Source of the DNA: Bacillota bacterium
GTDB lineage: Bacteria > Bacillota > Sulfobacillia > JAJZYS01 > JAJYTV01
NCBI GenBank assembly: GCA_021799275.1
Contig: JAJZAT010000010.1
Location: 1-64,000 of the forward strand
Direction: 5' to 3'
DNA: 64,000 nt
Position numbers and translations under genes: made by a program. Below the pieces are notes generated by a model, which saw nothing but the letters and a program-made list of their open reading frames with translations, searched no databases and had not been told where the DNA came from. The number at the start of each line of letters is the position of its first letter. Position 1 is the first letter of the stretch. Shown here piece after piece: positions 8,577 through 17,705 of the stretch.

Positions 8577-8604
8577 TTGCCACGCCGATCGGGCATGTTA
8601 AACT
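8577..8604 (+). promoter_or_regulatory. Putative promoter of the MIP18/DUF59 gene
   Basis: TTGCCA (8577-8582) and TAAACT (8599-8604) are separated by 16 bases and lie about 20 bases before the coding start at 8627. This is a reasonable sigma-A-type promoter, seen by inspection only. Confidence 0.45.
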
Positions 8605-8626
8605 GGAGCGGAAGCGGGGGATCAGC

Positions 8627-8932
8627 ATGCTGACCAAGGAACAGGTCTACGAGGAGCTCAAGAGCATCATCGACCCGGAGATCGGGATCGATATCGTCAA
8701 CTTGGGCATGGTCTACGGGGTCGAGGTATCCGAGGACGGTCGTGAGGTGCACATCGACATGACGCTCACGACGATGGGCTGCCCGCTCTACTCCCAGATC
8801 GAGCGGGGGATCCAGATGCAGCTCGGCCAGCTCGGTGCCGAGGAGGTCGAGGTGAAGCTCGTCTGGTCGCCGCCCTGGTCGCCGGAGTTCATGTCGGAAG
8901 ACGCGCGCACCGCTCTGCGCTACCTCTTCTGA
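8627..8932 (+). CDS. MIP18-family (DUF59) metal-sulfur cluster assembly factor
   Basis: A 101-residue protein matching the whole MIP18/PaaD/SufT-like family. The hallmark DPEIGIDIVNLGMVY occurs at residues 16-30, followed by the conserved TLTTMGCPL with a single Cys. Members help mature Fe-S proteins, acting as carrier or adaptor in the cytoplasm. GGGGGA precedes the ATG. It stands alone between a promoter and a hairpin terminator, so it seems monocistronic. Confidence 0.88.
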   Translation: MLTKEQVYEELKSIIDPEIGIDIVNLGMVYGVEVSEDGREVHIDMTLTTMGCPLYSQIERGIQMQLGQLGAEEVEVKLVWSPPWSPEFMSEDARTALRYLF

Positions 8933-8947
8933 ATCCGATCGGACAAG

Positions 8948-8983
8948 GGCCGGGCGGACGAGGAGACTCCTCGCCGCCCGGCC
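8948..8983 (+). terminator. GC-rich hairpin after the MIP18/DUF59 gene
   Basis: GGCCGGGCGG and CCGCCCGGCC form the base of a long stem that continues through CGAGGAG/CTCCTCG-type pairing. No clear T-run follows, so termination is likely but not certain. Confidence 0.6.
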
Positions 8984-9093
8984 GCTCGCTGTCCCAGGCG
9001 GGAGGGCGGTCACCAAGCGATATGGGCCGCGCGGGCCGCGGGATTTCGCGCAGGCTCCCTGAAGTGGTAGCCTAACGTCATCGGGAGGTGCCC

Positions 9094-10587
9094 ATGCTGC
9101 GCAAGAACGTCTTTTTCGGTGTCGGCCTCCTGCTCATCGGCGTCGTGGCCGGCGTCGCCATCGCGCCCGCCGTCCGCGCCACGACCCAGCCGGCCTTCAC
9201 CGAGTCGTTTCCGCTCTTGCAGGAGATCTATCAAACCATCACCCAGAACTATTACACCCCCGTGGATAACAGCAAGCTCATCCAGGGCGCCATCAACGGC
9301 ATGACCGGCGCCTTGAACGACCCTTACACGGTGTATTACACGCCGTCCGAGTACCAGCAGTTCACGCAGCAGGTGAACGGGCAGTATGCCGGCATCGGCG
9401 CCGAGCTGGACCAGGTCGCCCAGGGCGTCGAGGTCATGACGGTCTTCCCGAACTCGCCCGCCGCCAAGGCCGGCGTGCAGACAGGGGACATCTTCAGCCG
9501 GGTCAACGGCAAGTCCACCGCGGGCTGGTCGGCGGACCAGGTGGCGAACGCCGTGCGCGGCAACCCGGGCACCAAGGTGACGCTGGTGTTCAGCCGGGGC
9601 GGTCACCCCTACACCGTCACCCTGACGCGGGCCCTGATCACCATCCCGACGGCGACGGACCAGATGCTGCCGCACGGCATCGGGCTCATTACCCTCTCGC
9701 AGTTCTCGCAGGACGCCGCGAGCGCGTTCCAGTCGGCTCTCAATCGGCTGAAGCCGTACCACCCGCGGGCGTACATCCTCGACATGCGCAACAACCCAGG
9801 CGGCTACGTCGACCAGGCGGTCGGCATCGCGCAGGACATCATCCCGAAGGGCAAGGTCGCCACGCTGGTCGGCAAGAACTACCCGGCGCAGGTGTACTCC
9901 TCGCAGAGCGGCAAGTCGCTCGGCGTGCCGCTCGTGGTGCTGGTGAACGGTGGCACCGCGAGCGCGGCGGAAATCCTCTCGGCCGCGATCGTGCAGAACC
10001 ACGAGGGCCGCCTGATGGGCACCCAGACGTTCGGCAAGGGCATCGCGCAGCAGGTGATGCCGATGCAGCAGGGCGGCTACCTCAAGATCACCATCGCGCA
10101 GTGGATGACTCCGAACGGCAGCAACATCGAGCACAAGGGCATCACCCCGACCTACATCGTGACGGGCACGCAGGCGCCGCTCGTGGCCGCGCAGGCCTCT
10201 CTCGGCGGCACGCCGAGCATGAAGGCGACACTGAAGGTCGGTTCGCTCTGGCTGACCGCGGACGGTCAGCAGGACGCGCTCGGCCACGCGCCCGCCATGA
10301 AGGGCGGCCAGCTCTACCTCTCCACGACGGCGGTCGAGCAGGCGACCGGCGCCCTCGTCAACTACCAGACGAGCGCCAAGACCTTCGAGGTCGTGCTGGG
10401 CAAGGACACCCTCACGTTGACGGTCGGGCAAGGTCAGGGCAGCCTCGACGGGCGCAGCGTCAAGCTGGCCCCTGCCGAGGTGATGTCGGGCGCCCCGATG
10501 ATCCCGGTGCAGGATCTGGTGCAGGCCTTCCGGGTCAAGAGCCAGAGCCTCGGCGGTGGCAGCTACCGCCTGACCACCACCTACTGA
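9094..10587 (+). CDS. ctpA: S41-family C-terminal processing peptidase (CtpA-like)
   Basis: A 497-residue secreted or membrane-anchored serine protease. One hydrophobic segment at residues 6-25 would export or anchor it. A PDZ domain spans about 90-175. The S41 catalytic pair is visible: Ser290 in GGTASAAEI and Lys315 in FGKGIAQQ, 25 residues apart as in CtpA. The last ~100 residues resemble a copper-amine-oxidase N-terminal-like stalk domain common in Bacillota surface proteins. ATG 9094 follows GGGAGGTG; the GTG at 9088 overlaps that site. Its substrate is unknown; cell-wall or signalling proteins are usual targets. Confidence 0.88.
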   Translation: MLRKNVFFGVGLLLIGVVAGVAIAPAVRATTQPAFTESFPLLQEIYQTITQNYYTPVDNSKLIQGAINGMTGALNDPYTVYYTPSEYQQFTQQVNGQYAGIGAELDQVAQGVEVMTVFPNSPAAKAGVQTGDIFSRVNGKSTAGWSADQVANAVRGNPGTKVTLVFSRGGHPYTVTLTRALITIPTATDQMLPHGIGLITLSQFSQDAASAFQSALNRLKPYHPRAYILDMRNNPGGYVDQAVGIAQDIIPKGKVATLVGKNYPAQVYSSQSGKSLGVPLVVLVNGGTASAAEILSAAIVQNHEGRLMGTQTFGKGIAQQVMPMQQGGYLKITIAQWMTPNGSNIEHKGITPTYIVTGTQAPLVAAQASLGGTPSMKATLKVGSLWLTADGQQDALGHAPAMKGGQLYLSTTAVEQATGALVNYQTSAKTFEVVLGKDTLTLTVGQGQGSLDGRSVKLAPAEVMSGAPMIPVQDLVQAFRVKSQSLGGGSYRLTTTY

Positions 10588-10602
10588 CGGCACCGAAATG
10601 AA

Positions 10603-10640
10603 GGGCGGCCGGCCGCGGGTCCTACCCGCGCCGGCCGCCT
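10603..10640. terminator. Bidirectional terminator between convergent genes
   Basis: A strong stem (GGCGGCCGG to CCGGCCGCC, with inner GCGGGT/ACCCGC) lies between the 3' ends of the rightward S41 protease gene and the leftward SLH gene, so it can serve both. Confidence 0.65.
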
Positions 10641-10651
10641 TCCTGCTCGAT

Positions 10652-11947
10652 CTACTGGCTGAGGGCCACGTGGTCGGCGGCCACGCTGCCGTCCGTCTCC
10701 ACCCTGCCCTGCACCACCGCCGAGAGGCCCACGGCCGGCGCGCTGGGCGGGTTGGCGCCGAGGCCCGCCACGGTTGTCGACCCCTGGACGCTGATTGTGA
10801 CGAGATCGCCGGCCCCGAGCGAAGGGACAAGCGGGCTGAGGGCGCTTGCGGTGTCCAACCGCAGCGTGAAGCCGCCCTGGCCGGCGGACGTGATCGTGCC
10901 GGCGAGGTCGAAGGCGTAGGGTTCCGTGACGGCCAGCGTCAAGGGATCCTCGCGCACGCTTGCCTGGGACCAGAGGAGGTAGGAGGGCCAGGCCTGCACC
11001 GCGACGGTGCGCCCGTCGTACGTGATGCTCGCGCCTTGGCCGACCCCGAACGATGTCCCGCTGTCGAGGTAGAGGGTCTCTGGCGAGAGATCCGCCACCT
11101 CGCCCTGCAAGGGACTGGCGGCCGCGGGCGCGAGATCGAGAAGAAGCGGCGAGGTGCCGTCCTTGGCGACGAAGGCCGCGACCAGGTCTCCCGGGTGCAG
11201 GGCGAAGAGGTCCGCGGCGGACGAGCCGCGGTAGACCAAGGCGGCCTTCATCAGATCGAGCGTGCGCCCTGTGACGCCGATTGCCCCCGCGTCTCCGCCC
11301 AAGGGACTCGAGGCCGCGAGCGCCGGGTCGTCGGGCGGGTAGACGTCCACGAGAGGACCAGCCACGATGTTCGACACGCCGGCTGCGCCCCGGTCGTAGG
11401 CGATCGCGCGCAGGAGCATGGCGGCCCATTCGGCCCGCGTGACGCGGGCGAGCGGCAGGAAGTCGCCCTGAAGGCTCCCGAGAACGACGCCGTCGGCCGA
11501 GAGGGCGGCGATGTCGCCCGCGGCGTAGGATGGGATGGCGGCCTTGTCCTGGAAGGCGGAGGTCCCTTGCTTCGGTGGGATCTTGAAGGCCCGCGCGATC
11601 AGCGCCGCGGCTGCCGCACGGTTCAGAGGCTGCGTCGGTTCAAGGTAGCCGGCGGCGGTGCCTTGCAGGATGCCCGCGTGGACCGCTCTTGCCACGTCGC
11701 TGCGAAGTGTCGGGCTGACGTCCTGGCTGTCGCGCATGGACGGCAGGGTCGCGGCGGGAAGCGCCAAGGCCCGCGCCAGGGTGGCCGCGGCCTGCTGGCG
11801 GCTCACCGGAGCCCCCGGCTCGAAGAGGCCGGACGATTCGCCATGCAGCACACCGGCGGAGGCGAGCATCGTGACTTCGGGAAACGCCCAACTGTCCGTG
11901 GGTACGTCGCGAAAGTGAAGGAGTGCGGCGAGGGCGAGGGAGAGCAT
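10652..11947 (-). CDS. SLH-domain surface protein
   Basis: A 431-residue protein with a very short hydrophobic leader (MLSLALAALL) followed at once by three S-layer-homology repeats (about residues 12-195; FRDVPTDSW, then VARAVHAGILQG, then ADGVVLGSLQGDFLP). The C-terminal ~230 residues are beta-rich and unassigned, with alternating acidic and hydrophobic stretches. SLH repeats at the N-terminus should bind secondary cell-wall polymer and display the rest outward. GGAGGAGAATCC precedes the ATG. Its function beyond the S-layer or cell surface is unknown. Confidence 0.8.
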   Translation of the reverse strand: MLSLALAALLHFRDVPTDSWAFPEVTMLASAGVLHGESSGLFEPGAPVSRQQAAATLARALALPAATLPSMRDSQDVSPTLRSDVARAVHAGILQGTAAGYLEPTQPLNRAAAAALIARAFKIPPKQGTSAFQDKAAIPSYAAGDIAALSADGVVLGSLQGDFLPLARVTRAEWAAMLLRAIAYDRGAAGVSNIVAGPLVDVYPPDDPALAASSPLGGDAGAIGVTGRTLDLMKAALVYRGSSAADLFALHPGDLVAAFVAKDGTSPLLLDLAPAAASPLQGEVADLSPETLYLDSGTSFGVGQGASITYDGRTVAVQAWPSYLLWSQASVREDPLTLAVTEPYAFDLAGTITSAGQGGFTLRLDTASALSPLVPSLGAGDLVTISVQGSTTVAGLGANPPSAPAVGLSAVVQGRVETDGSVAADHVALSQ

Positions 11948-12176
11948 GGATTCTCCTCCAGTGCAAAGTAATCGACACCAGGATTAGACAAACTTTGCGC
12001 TGGATCCTTGTCCACTCCAAACCCAAGCTGTGCAAACCGCTGGGGTAATGCTTGCGCTTCCGGCGCTGAGTGATTGATGGGGGCGCACGGGCGGAACGGT
12101 TGGTTCTCCGGCCGAGGGAGGGTTCGCCGCCAAAAGGTAATGCCCTCCAACGGCGGTCCTAGGCGATCACGCCGCC

Positions 12177-13007
12177 TCAATAGGGTGACGCGGCGGCCTC
12201 CCGAGAAGCAGAACCGGAGGCGGATGAGCCCTGCGCACCCTGGGATTTGGTGGTGCCACCCCCTCCAGAGCCGCCCGAAGAGCCGCTCCCCATCATCGCC
12301 TTCATCATGGCGAGCAGCTTTGCCTTCATGCTTGGGTCCTCCATGAGCGACGACATGAGCGAGAGCAGGCGCGAGCGCTCGGTCGGGTCCCGGGAAATGC
12401 CCTCCATCACCGACATCGTGGTGTGACGCAGCGTCTTGGCCTGCGCAGGATCGCTCAGCGCACGCAGTGTCAGCCTTAGCGAGACGTCCGACATGCCCGT
12501 CGCGACGTCGGGGGTGGCGAGTGCCGCCCGCTGCTCGCTGAGATTCTGCTGGAGGAGGGGCTTGGCGGAGGCGGGAGAAGCGATCGCTGCCTTACGCCCG
12601 TTCGTAGCCAGGGCTGTCAACTGGTGGCCGATGGAGGCGTCGGCCCACATGAGACGTTGCTCCTTGAGATTTTGGTTCAGGGCAAGCGCACGCGTCTTTG
12701 GGTTGCCAATCACCACATCCCGTCCGTGCACAAGCAGGTGGGCCATACCTGGCCGGGTTGCGGAGCTAGCCCACATCTGCTTCTGTTCTGAAAGATTCTG
12801 GCGAAGTATCTGGGTGCTGACGGGTGTGCTCATGGCGCGCTTTCGTCCTTGGACGAAGGCGGACTGCACACTCGGATCGAGAGACACGCTGCGCGTCAGC
12901 CGCTTCGCCGGTTCGCTCAAGGGATTGCGGGCGCCGCAACCACTTAGCAGCAGACACGCGCCGAAGATCGAACCCAGAACGGGGAAGAGACGACGGTGCG
13001 GGGCCAT
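12177..13007 (-). CDS. Lipoprotein with ~40-residue internal repeats, weakly GerD-like
   Basis: A 276-residue lipoprotein. The signal peptide ends in the lipobox LLSGC (Cys24). Three repeats follow between about residues 65 and 190, each starting with the pattern L-x-QNL-x-EQ and two containing MWA and GR followed by an I-x-x-P end. The C-terminal part (SLMEDPSMKAKLLAMMKAM) is Met-rich and amphipathic and ends in a Gly/Ser tail. The DP-rich helical tail is reminiscent of GerD, a spore germination lipoprotein, but I cannot confirm this. GAGGAG precedes the ATG. It appears monocistronic. Confidence 0.7.
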   Translation of the reverse strand: MAPHRRLFPVLGSIFGACLLLSGCGARNPLSEPAKRLTRSVSLDPSVQSAFVQGRKRAMSTPVSTQILRQNLSEQKQMWASSATRPGMAHLLVHGRDVVIGNPKTRALALNQNLKEQRLMWADASIGHQLTALATNGRKAAIASPASAKPLLQQNLSEQRAALATPDVATGMSDVSLRLTLRALSDPAQAKTLRHTTMSVMEGISRDPTERSRLLSLMSSLMEDPSMKAKLLAMMKAMMGSGSSGGSGGGGTTKSQGAQGSSASGSASREAAASPY

Positions 13008-13652
13008 ATGGTATCACTCCTCGTGGTCAGTTTCCTCAGCCCGCCCTGACGCATGCGCTTCGGGGACCGATACGGCGGTGCGAACCCGAAGCGAGACGCG
13101 CAGCTAGACGGCGAAATCCGCCTCTAGAGGGCGTTGTGTTGCTGAGGAATCCTCGCAGAGCGCCCCCCTTTGTCTGAGCATCAGGCGCGAAGACCGCTCG
13201 TTCGGTGCTCGGCTTGCAAGAGGGGTTGAGACCGAACCCGCTGATGTCATCACCAGAGACGTGGCGTACGCCGTCTGGCATGCCGGGATCCCTCATAGTC
13301 AGCTAGGCATTACTTCAGCTCACTGAAGGAACGGCAGGAGCGGAGGAATTTGGCGAGAAACACTGTGCGATGCGCTTGCCCTCGGACGCTAGATTATTCC
13401 AGAGGCTTAAGTGGGGAACTAGGTTCCCTTATTACTGAGAGCACGATGCTCTCGTCGGCAGCGTAACTCACGGCGGACCGGCTACTCCCGTCCGCTTGTT
13501 GCCTCTTCCGGGCTAAGACCTTGTGCGCCTTGTGGAAGCTAGCACCATTCCTCTAGGCGGTGCGGGCATTGCACTCCTATTGCCTTCTGAGCCCAACCTT
13601 AACTTGATGCATCTTGGGTAACTGTAGTCGAGTGGGGAGGACTGCAGCTCAA
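13008..13652. other. Long intergenic region with a cluster of hairpins
   Basis: About 645 bases without a convincing gene separate the leftward lipoprotein from the rightward histidine kinase. Between 13414 and 13563 four short stems occur in a row: GGGAAC/GTTCCC (13414-13428), GAGAGCA/TGCTCTC (13437-13453), GCGGAC/GTCCGC (13473-13495) and GCACC/GGTGC (13542-13563). They may form a structured leader RNA of the kinase operon. I found no match by eye to the common riboswitch cores. Base composition is lower in GC than the left flank. Confidence 0.4.
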
Positions 13653-16600
13653 GTGACTGATATTATTGGGTTCTTGTTCGAACTTACGCTCATACTTTTG
13701 TTTGTCCGCAGTTTGTGGAGTTACATGCGTCCTGGTGGAAGGACACATGGGGAAATTCCGCTACTACTTGGGTCGCTAGCTGTAGCTGTGCTTGCACAAA
13801 CCGTAGGAGCGCGGCTGGGGGTATCTGAGAACATCCTCACCGTCATCGGCGGGTCGCTGTTTCTGGCGCAAGCATACTTTCTGCTTCTCCTGGCTAGGCG
13901 ATTCGCCTCGATTCGCGCTGCGACACTGACGGCTGCAGGCGCGGGACTGATAGTCGCCATTCTCTTTCTAATTGTCGGCAACCGACATCTTACGACTTTG
14001 CCCTTGGCTTTCATCTATGCGCTGTATCTTTGTACCGTCGGCTACGCCGTCCTGTTGTTTGTCCGCGAGATGCGAAGAAAGCGCGGAGTCGTGCCACGCA
14101 GGATGCTTGCCATCGCGCTGGGTACCGTCGCAATTATTCTCGCTATTCTGTTTCCGGCAGTATCGACCGCTCTGGGCTTGTCGCTCTCGCAGACGCACCT
14201 GCTCGCGGCCACGCTGGCGCTTGCCGCGAGCATCGAGTACGTCGTCGGCTTCACACCTCCGAGCTGGCTGCTGCGCCGCTGGCAGATGCCGGAGATCGCA
14301 AGTTTCATTCGAGACGAGTCAAGGGACCGCGACATCGACGCTGCAATGGCACGTCTTGCAGTCGTCGCGCTGCGCATCACGGGTGCCAAGTGGGTTGGGG
14401 TTATCCAGACGGTGGGCGTGCATGCATCCGCGCGGTGGTACGGGATATCTGACGAGCCGGAGCCGCCCCCGTCACACTTCGACGCCCGCCTCGGCGGACT
14501 GTTGGCCCAGGCAGCTACGGAAAGCAAACCAGGCGTCAGCCGGACGCTCGATGATCTACCCGAAGGGTTGCGCAGCTGGGTTGTGCAGTCGGGAGTGCAA
14601 GAGTACTCAGCGGTCCCAATCGGCAGCAGGGAGCACCAGGTCGGTTTGCTGCTCGTACTGGCATCTCGCGGGTTCCTATTCGCCCACGACGACGTAGACC
14701 TGTTGGTGCATCTGGCGCACCATACAGCGGTCACGGTCGAAAACGTGCGGCTCCTTGATGCCGCGACGCGCGAAGCGGCACGTCTCAGTGTGGTGAACGG
14801 CGTGATGGAGGCACTGATGCGTCCGCTCGATCAGGACGTGCTCGCTCGTGAGATTGTGCGCGCCATCTTCAACGCCGTCAGCGCGGATGTCGCCGAACTG
14901 TTCACGCTGGACCCGGACGGGCTCCTGACACGCATCGCCAAACTCCCGGAGGACGACACCCCCCTGCGCCTGTTGTCCGGCACGGGCGTCCCAGGGCTCG
15001 CGGCCCAGCAGCGTATGATGGTGTTTTCCGAGGATGTGCAAAGTGATGAGCGCTTCGCGCGGCGGGAGGAGGCGTTGCGAGAAGGTTACCGATCCGCCCT
15101 GGCCGTGCCACTCTTCGCTCAAGGCGTTCCGGTCGGCGTTTACACCTTAATTCATAAACACAGTCACTCTTACACCGAAGACGAGGAGCATATACTGCAG
15201 GCGCTCGCCGCTCCGATCGCAGCGGCTCTGCACAACGCCATTCTCCATCACACCGCCGAGAAACGCCTGCAGCAGTTTACTACATTGCACGAGAGCGCCG
15301 TCGCGCTAGCGGCCGAACGCTCCGTAGACGCGCTCCTCTCGCGGATCGCCGATGCGGCTCGGCGGCTGACAGATGCCCGATACGGCGCCCTGTCGACCTT
15401 AGACGAAGATGGAAGAATCGCGCGGTTCGTGACGTCCGGATTGAACGGAGCACCTAATAGCCATAGCCTGTCAATGCCGACGGGGCGAGGGTTGCTGGGT
15501 GATGTGCTGTATGGCGGCAAGGTCATACGGATCGCCGATATTGCCGCACATCCACGGGCACTCGGACTCCCCCCGGGACACCCTCCCATGCGTAGCCTGC
15601 TCGGTGTGCCCATAGCCTACGACGGCCAGACCCTTGGCATGTTATACGTTTCCGAAGCCCCACGCGAAGAATTCTCGGAAGTGGACGAGTCGGCGCTGCA
15701 GGGGCTCGCAGCCCTCGCAGCGGTCGCCATCACCAATGCGAATCTCTTCGCCCGTTTAGACGACGCCCGGCAAGCGGCCGAGCGGGCGAATGAGGAACTC
15801 GCGGATGCAAACCGCGCCAAATCGGACTTTCTTGCCAGCGTGAGCCATGAACTGCGCACGCCGCTGAACGCGATACTGGGGTTCACCGAACTCATGCTGG
15901 ACGATGATGGCCTTGCGTTGGAGAGGAGAAGGCACTACCTCGAAACGGTGCATACGAGCGGTAAGCATCTTCTCAGTTTGATCAATGACATCCTCGACCT
16001 CTCAAAGATCGAAGCGGGCCGCATGGATCTCCAGATCGAGGACTTCGATGCGTCGCTTGCGATCCGCGAGGTGTTGACTGCGGTGGAGCCTCTTGCGACG
16101 CAGGGCGGCCTGCAACTCGCCGGGCAGTCCGAGCCCGGGATGCGCGTCCAGGCCGACCGGGGCAAGTTCAAGCAGATCCTCTACAACCTCATCTCGAACG
16201 CCATCAAGTTCACCGATAAAGGCGGCAGCGTCGAGGTGGAATGCCACCGCCGCGAGAACGAGTTCATACTCTCGGTTGCCGACACGGGTATTGGCATCGC
16301 ACCTGATGATCAGCAAAGGATCTTCGATGCCTTTCAGCAGTTGGACGCATCCAGTGAACGGCAGTACAAGGGCACGGGACTGGGACTGGCGCTCGTGAGA
16401 CAGTTCGTGTTGTTGCACAGCGGGCGTATCACGGTACAGAGCCAGCTCGGTCAGGGAAGCAGATTTGAGGTCTGCCTGCCGAGCCGTACAGGTATGTCCG
16501 ACTCCGAGGTGGCAGCAGCGTCGACCCATGAGGTCACGGACGCTCCCCTCATTCTCGTTGTTGAGGATGATCCCCGCTCGGAAGCATTGTTGCGTCACTC

Positions 16601-17294
16601 GCTTGAGGGCGCCGGTTACCGGGTGGCAACCGCTCATAACGGCGAAGAGGCCCTCGTTAAGGCGAGGGCTCTGCTACCGACTGCGATCACTCTAGATGTA
16701 CTGCTGCCCGGCATCGACGGCTGGGGCGTGCTGGAGGTGCTGAAGAGCGATCCGCAGACGCGCAACTTGCCGGTCGTGGTCGTCACCGTGGCCGACGACC
16801 GCAGGAGGGCGTACGCCCTTGGCGCATCCGACTACTTTGTGAAGCCGGTGAACCGGGACGTATTGCTGGAGCGGCTTGCACGCTACACGAACCTTCCCGG
16901 ATCTCGGCGCACCGTGCTGGCTGTCGATGATGAGCAGGCCTCGCTTGATCTGACGGCGGGCATCCTGCAAGGAGCCGGCTACCGGGTCATCGTGGCCCAC
17001 AATGGGGGTGAGGCCCTTGAATTGGTGCGGTGCGATCCTCCGGACGTCATCCTGCTCGATCTGCTGATGCCTGAGATGAGCGGCGTTGCAGTGCTTGCGG
17101 AACTACGGCGGATGGAGGCGACACGCGAGGTGCCCGTACTCATCCTAACAGCTCGCGACCTGACCGAAGAAGACAAGCGGCAACTGAGCGGAACTGCACT
17201 TGCAGTCCTGCACAAGGGCGAGCACGCCAATGCGGACCTAGTCCAGTGGATCAGGTTTGCACTGGGGATCGACAACATGGAGGAGCACCCATGA
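13653..17294 (+). CDS. Hybrid sensor histidine kinase (membrane, GAF repeats, two receivers)
   Basis: About 1213 residues. The N-terminus has 6-7 hydrophobic helices (to about residue 205). Tandem GAF-type domains follow (about 230-700), then a HisKA domain with phospho-acceptor His732 in SHELRTPLNAILGF, a HATPase domain (GTGLGLALVRQF), and two receiver domains with phospho-Asp at D1015 (TLDVLLPG) and D1136 (LLDLLMPE). I favour GTG 13653, since GGGGAGG lies 12 bases upstream; the in-frame TTG at 13614 has no ribosome site. Its stop overlaps the next start (ATGA). The signal is unknown; output presumably passes to the receiver and HD-GYP proteins downstream. Codon use is less GC-biased than its neighbours. 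Confidence 0.85.
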   Translation: MTDIIGFLFELTLILLFVRSLWSYMRPGGRTHGEIPLLLGSLAVAVLAQTVGARLGVSENILTVIGGSLFLAQAYFLLLLARRFASIRAATLTAAGAGLIVAILFLIVGNRHLTTLPLAFIYALYLCTVGYAVLLFVREMRRKRGVVPRRMLAIALGTVAIILAILFPAVSTALGLSLSQTHLLAATLALAASIEYVVGFTPPSWLLRRWQMPEIASFIRDESRDRDIDAAMARLAVVALRITGAKWVGVIQTVGVHASARWYGISDEPEPPPSHFDARLGGLLAQAATESKPGVSRTLDDLPEGLRSWVVQSGVQEYSAVPIGSREHQVGLLLVLASRGFLFAHDDVDLLVHLAHHTAVTVENVRLLDAATREAARLSVVNGVMEALMRPLDQDVLAREIVRAIFNAVSADVAELFTLDPDGLLTRIAKLPEDDTPLRLLSGTGVPGLAAQQRMMVFSEDVQSDERFARREEALREGYRSALAVPLFAQGVPVGVYTLIHKHSHSYTEDEEHILQALAAPIAAALHNAILHHTAEKRLQQFTTLHESAVALAAERSVDALLSRIADAARRLTDARYGALSTLDEDGRIARFVTSGLNGAPNSHSLSMPTGRGLLGDVLYGGKVIRIADIAAHPRALGLPPGHPPMRSLLGVPIAYDGQTLGMLYVSEAPREEFSEVDESALQGLAALAAVAITNANLFARLDDARQAAERANEELADANRAKSDFLASVSHELRTPLNAILGFTELMLDDDGLALERRRHYLETVHTSGKHLLSLINDILDLSKIEAGRMDLQIEDFDASLAIREVLTAVEPLATQGGLQLAGQSEPGMRVQADRGKFKQILYNLISNAIKFTDKGGSVEVECHRRENEFILSVADTGIGIAPDDQQRIFDAFQQLDASSERQYKGTGLGLALVRQFVLLHSGRITVQSQLGQGSRFEVCLPSRTGMSDSEVAAASTHEVTDAPLILVVEDDPRSEALLRHSLEGAGYRVATAHNGEEALVKARALLPTAITLDVLLPGIDGWGVLEVLKSDPQTRNLPVVVVTVADDRRRAYALGASDYFVKPVNRDVLLERLARYTNLPGSRRTVLAVDDEQASLDLTAGILQGAGYRVIVAHNGGEALELVRCDPPDVILLDLLMPEMSGVAVLAELRRMEATREVPVLILTARDLTEEDKRQLSGTALAVLHKGEHANADLVQWIRFALGIDNMEEHP

Positions 17295-17680
17295 CCGAGC
17301 AGCACAGGCAAGTGGTCCTACTGGTCGAGGACAACCCCGTGAATGCTGAGTTGGCACGTACCCTGCTTGAGCGAGACTGCTTCGAGGTGGTGCATGCCGC
17401 TACCGCTGAGTCTGCACTGCGCCTGGCGCAGGATGTCCGGCCCAATGTCGTGCTGATGGATCTTCGCCTCCCGGATGCAGATGGCCTTGCTGTTGTCCGC
17501 AGCCTGCGTGCGGATCCCACCTTTGCTCAGACTGCGATCATTGCGCTCACCGCGTACGCGATGGCTAGAGATGAGGAAGAGGCATTGGCGGCTGGGTGCG
17601 ACGGCTTTATCGTCAAGCCGTTCGATACCCGGTCGTTCACATCGCGGATCCATAGCATCCTTCGGGCGCGACCTTCCTAA
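17291..17680 (+). CDS. Single-domain response regulator (CheY/DivK-like)
   Basis: A 129-residue stand-alone receiver. The acidic pocket is in LLVEDN, the phospho-acceptor is Asp57 in VLMDLRLPDADG, and the conserved Lys is in IVKPFD. There is no output domain, so it acts through protein contact. ATG 17291 overlaps the kinase stop by four bases and has GGAGGAGC upstream. It is probably phosphorylated by the kinase and relays to a partner or serves as a phosphate sink. Confidence 0.85.
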   Translation: MTEQHRQVVLLVEDNPVNAELARTLLERDCFEVVHAATAESALRLAQDVRPNVVLMDLRLPDADGLAVVRSLRADPTFAQTAIIALTAYAMARDEEEALAAGCDGFIVKPFDTRSFTSRIHSILRARPS

Positions 17681-17705
17681 GACGCCCGTAGAAGGAGGTC
17701 TTCCT

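Noticed and set aside
8438-9016. Minus-strand frame opposite the MIP18/DUF59 gene
   Set aside because: Antisense to a well-conserved small protein; no motif and no ribosome site.
9010-10830. 606-codon open frame on the minus strand opposite the S41 protease
   Set aside because: Shadow of a well-supported protease gene; composition is Arg/His/Asp-rich with no motif.
17475-17705. N-terminal extension of the REC-HD-GYP protein
   Set aside because: This part overlaps the preceding receiver gene in another frame; a perfect ribosome site precedes TTG 17706.
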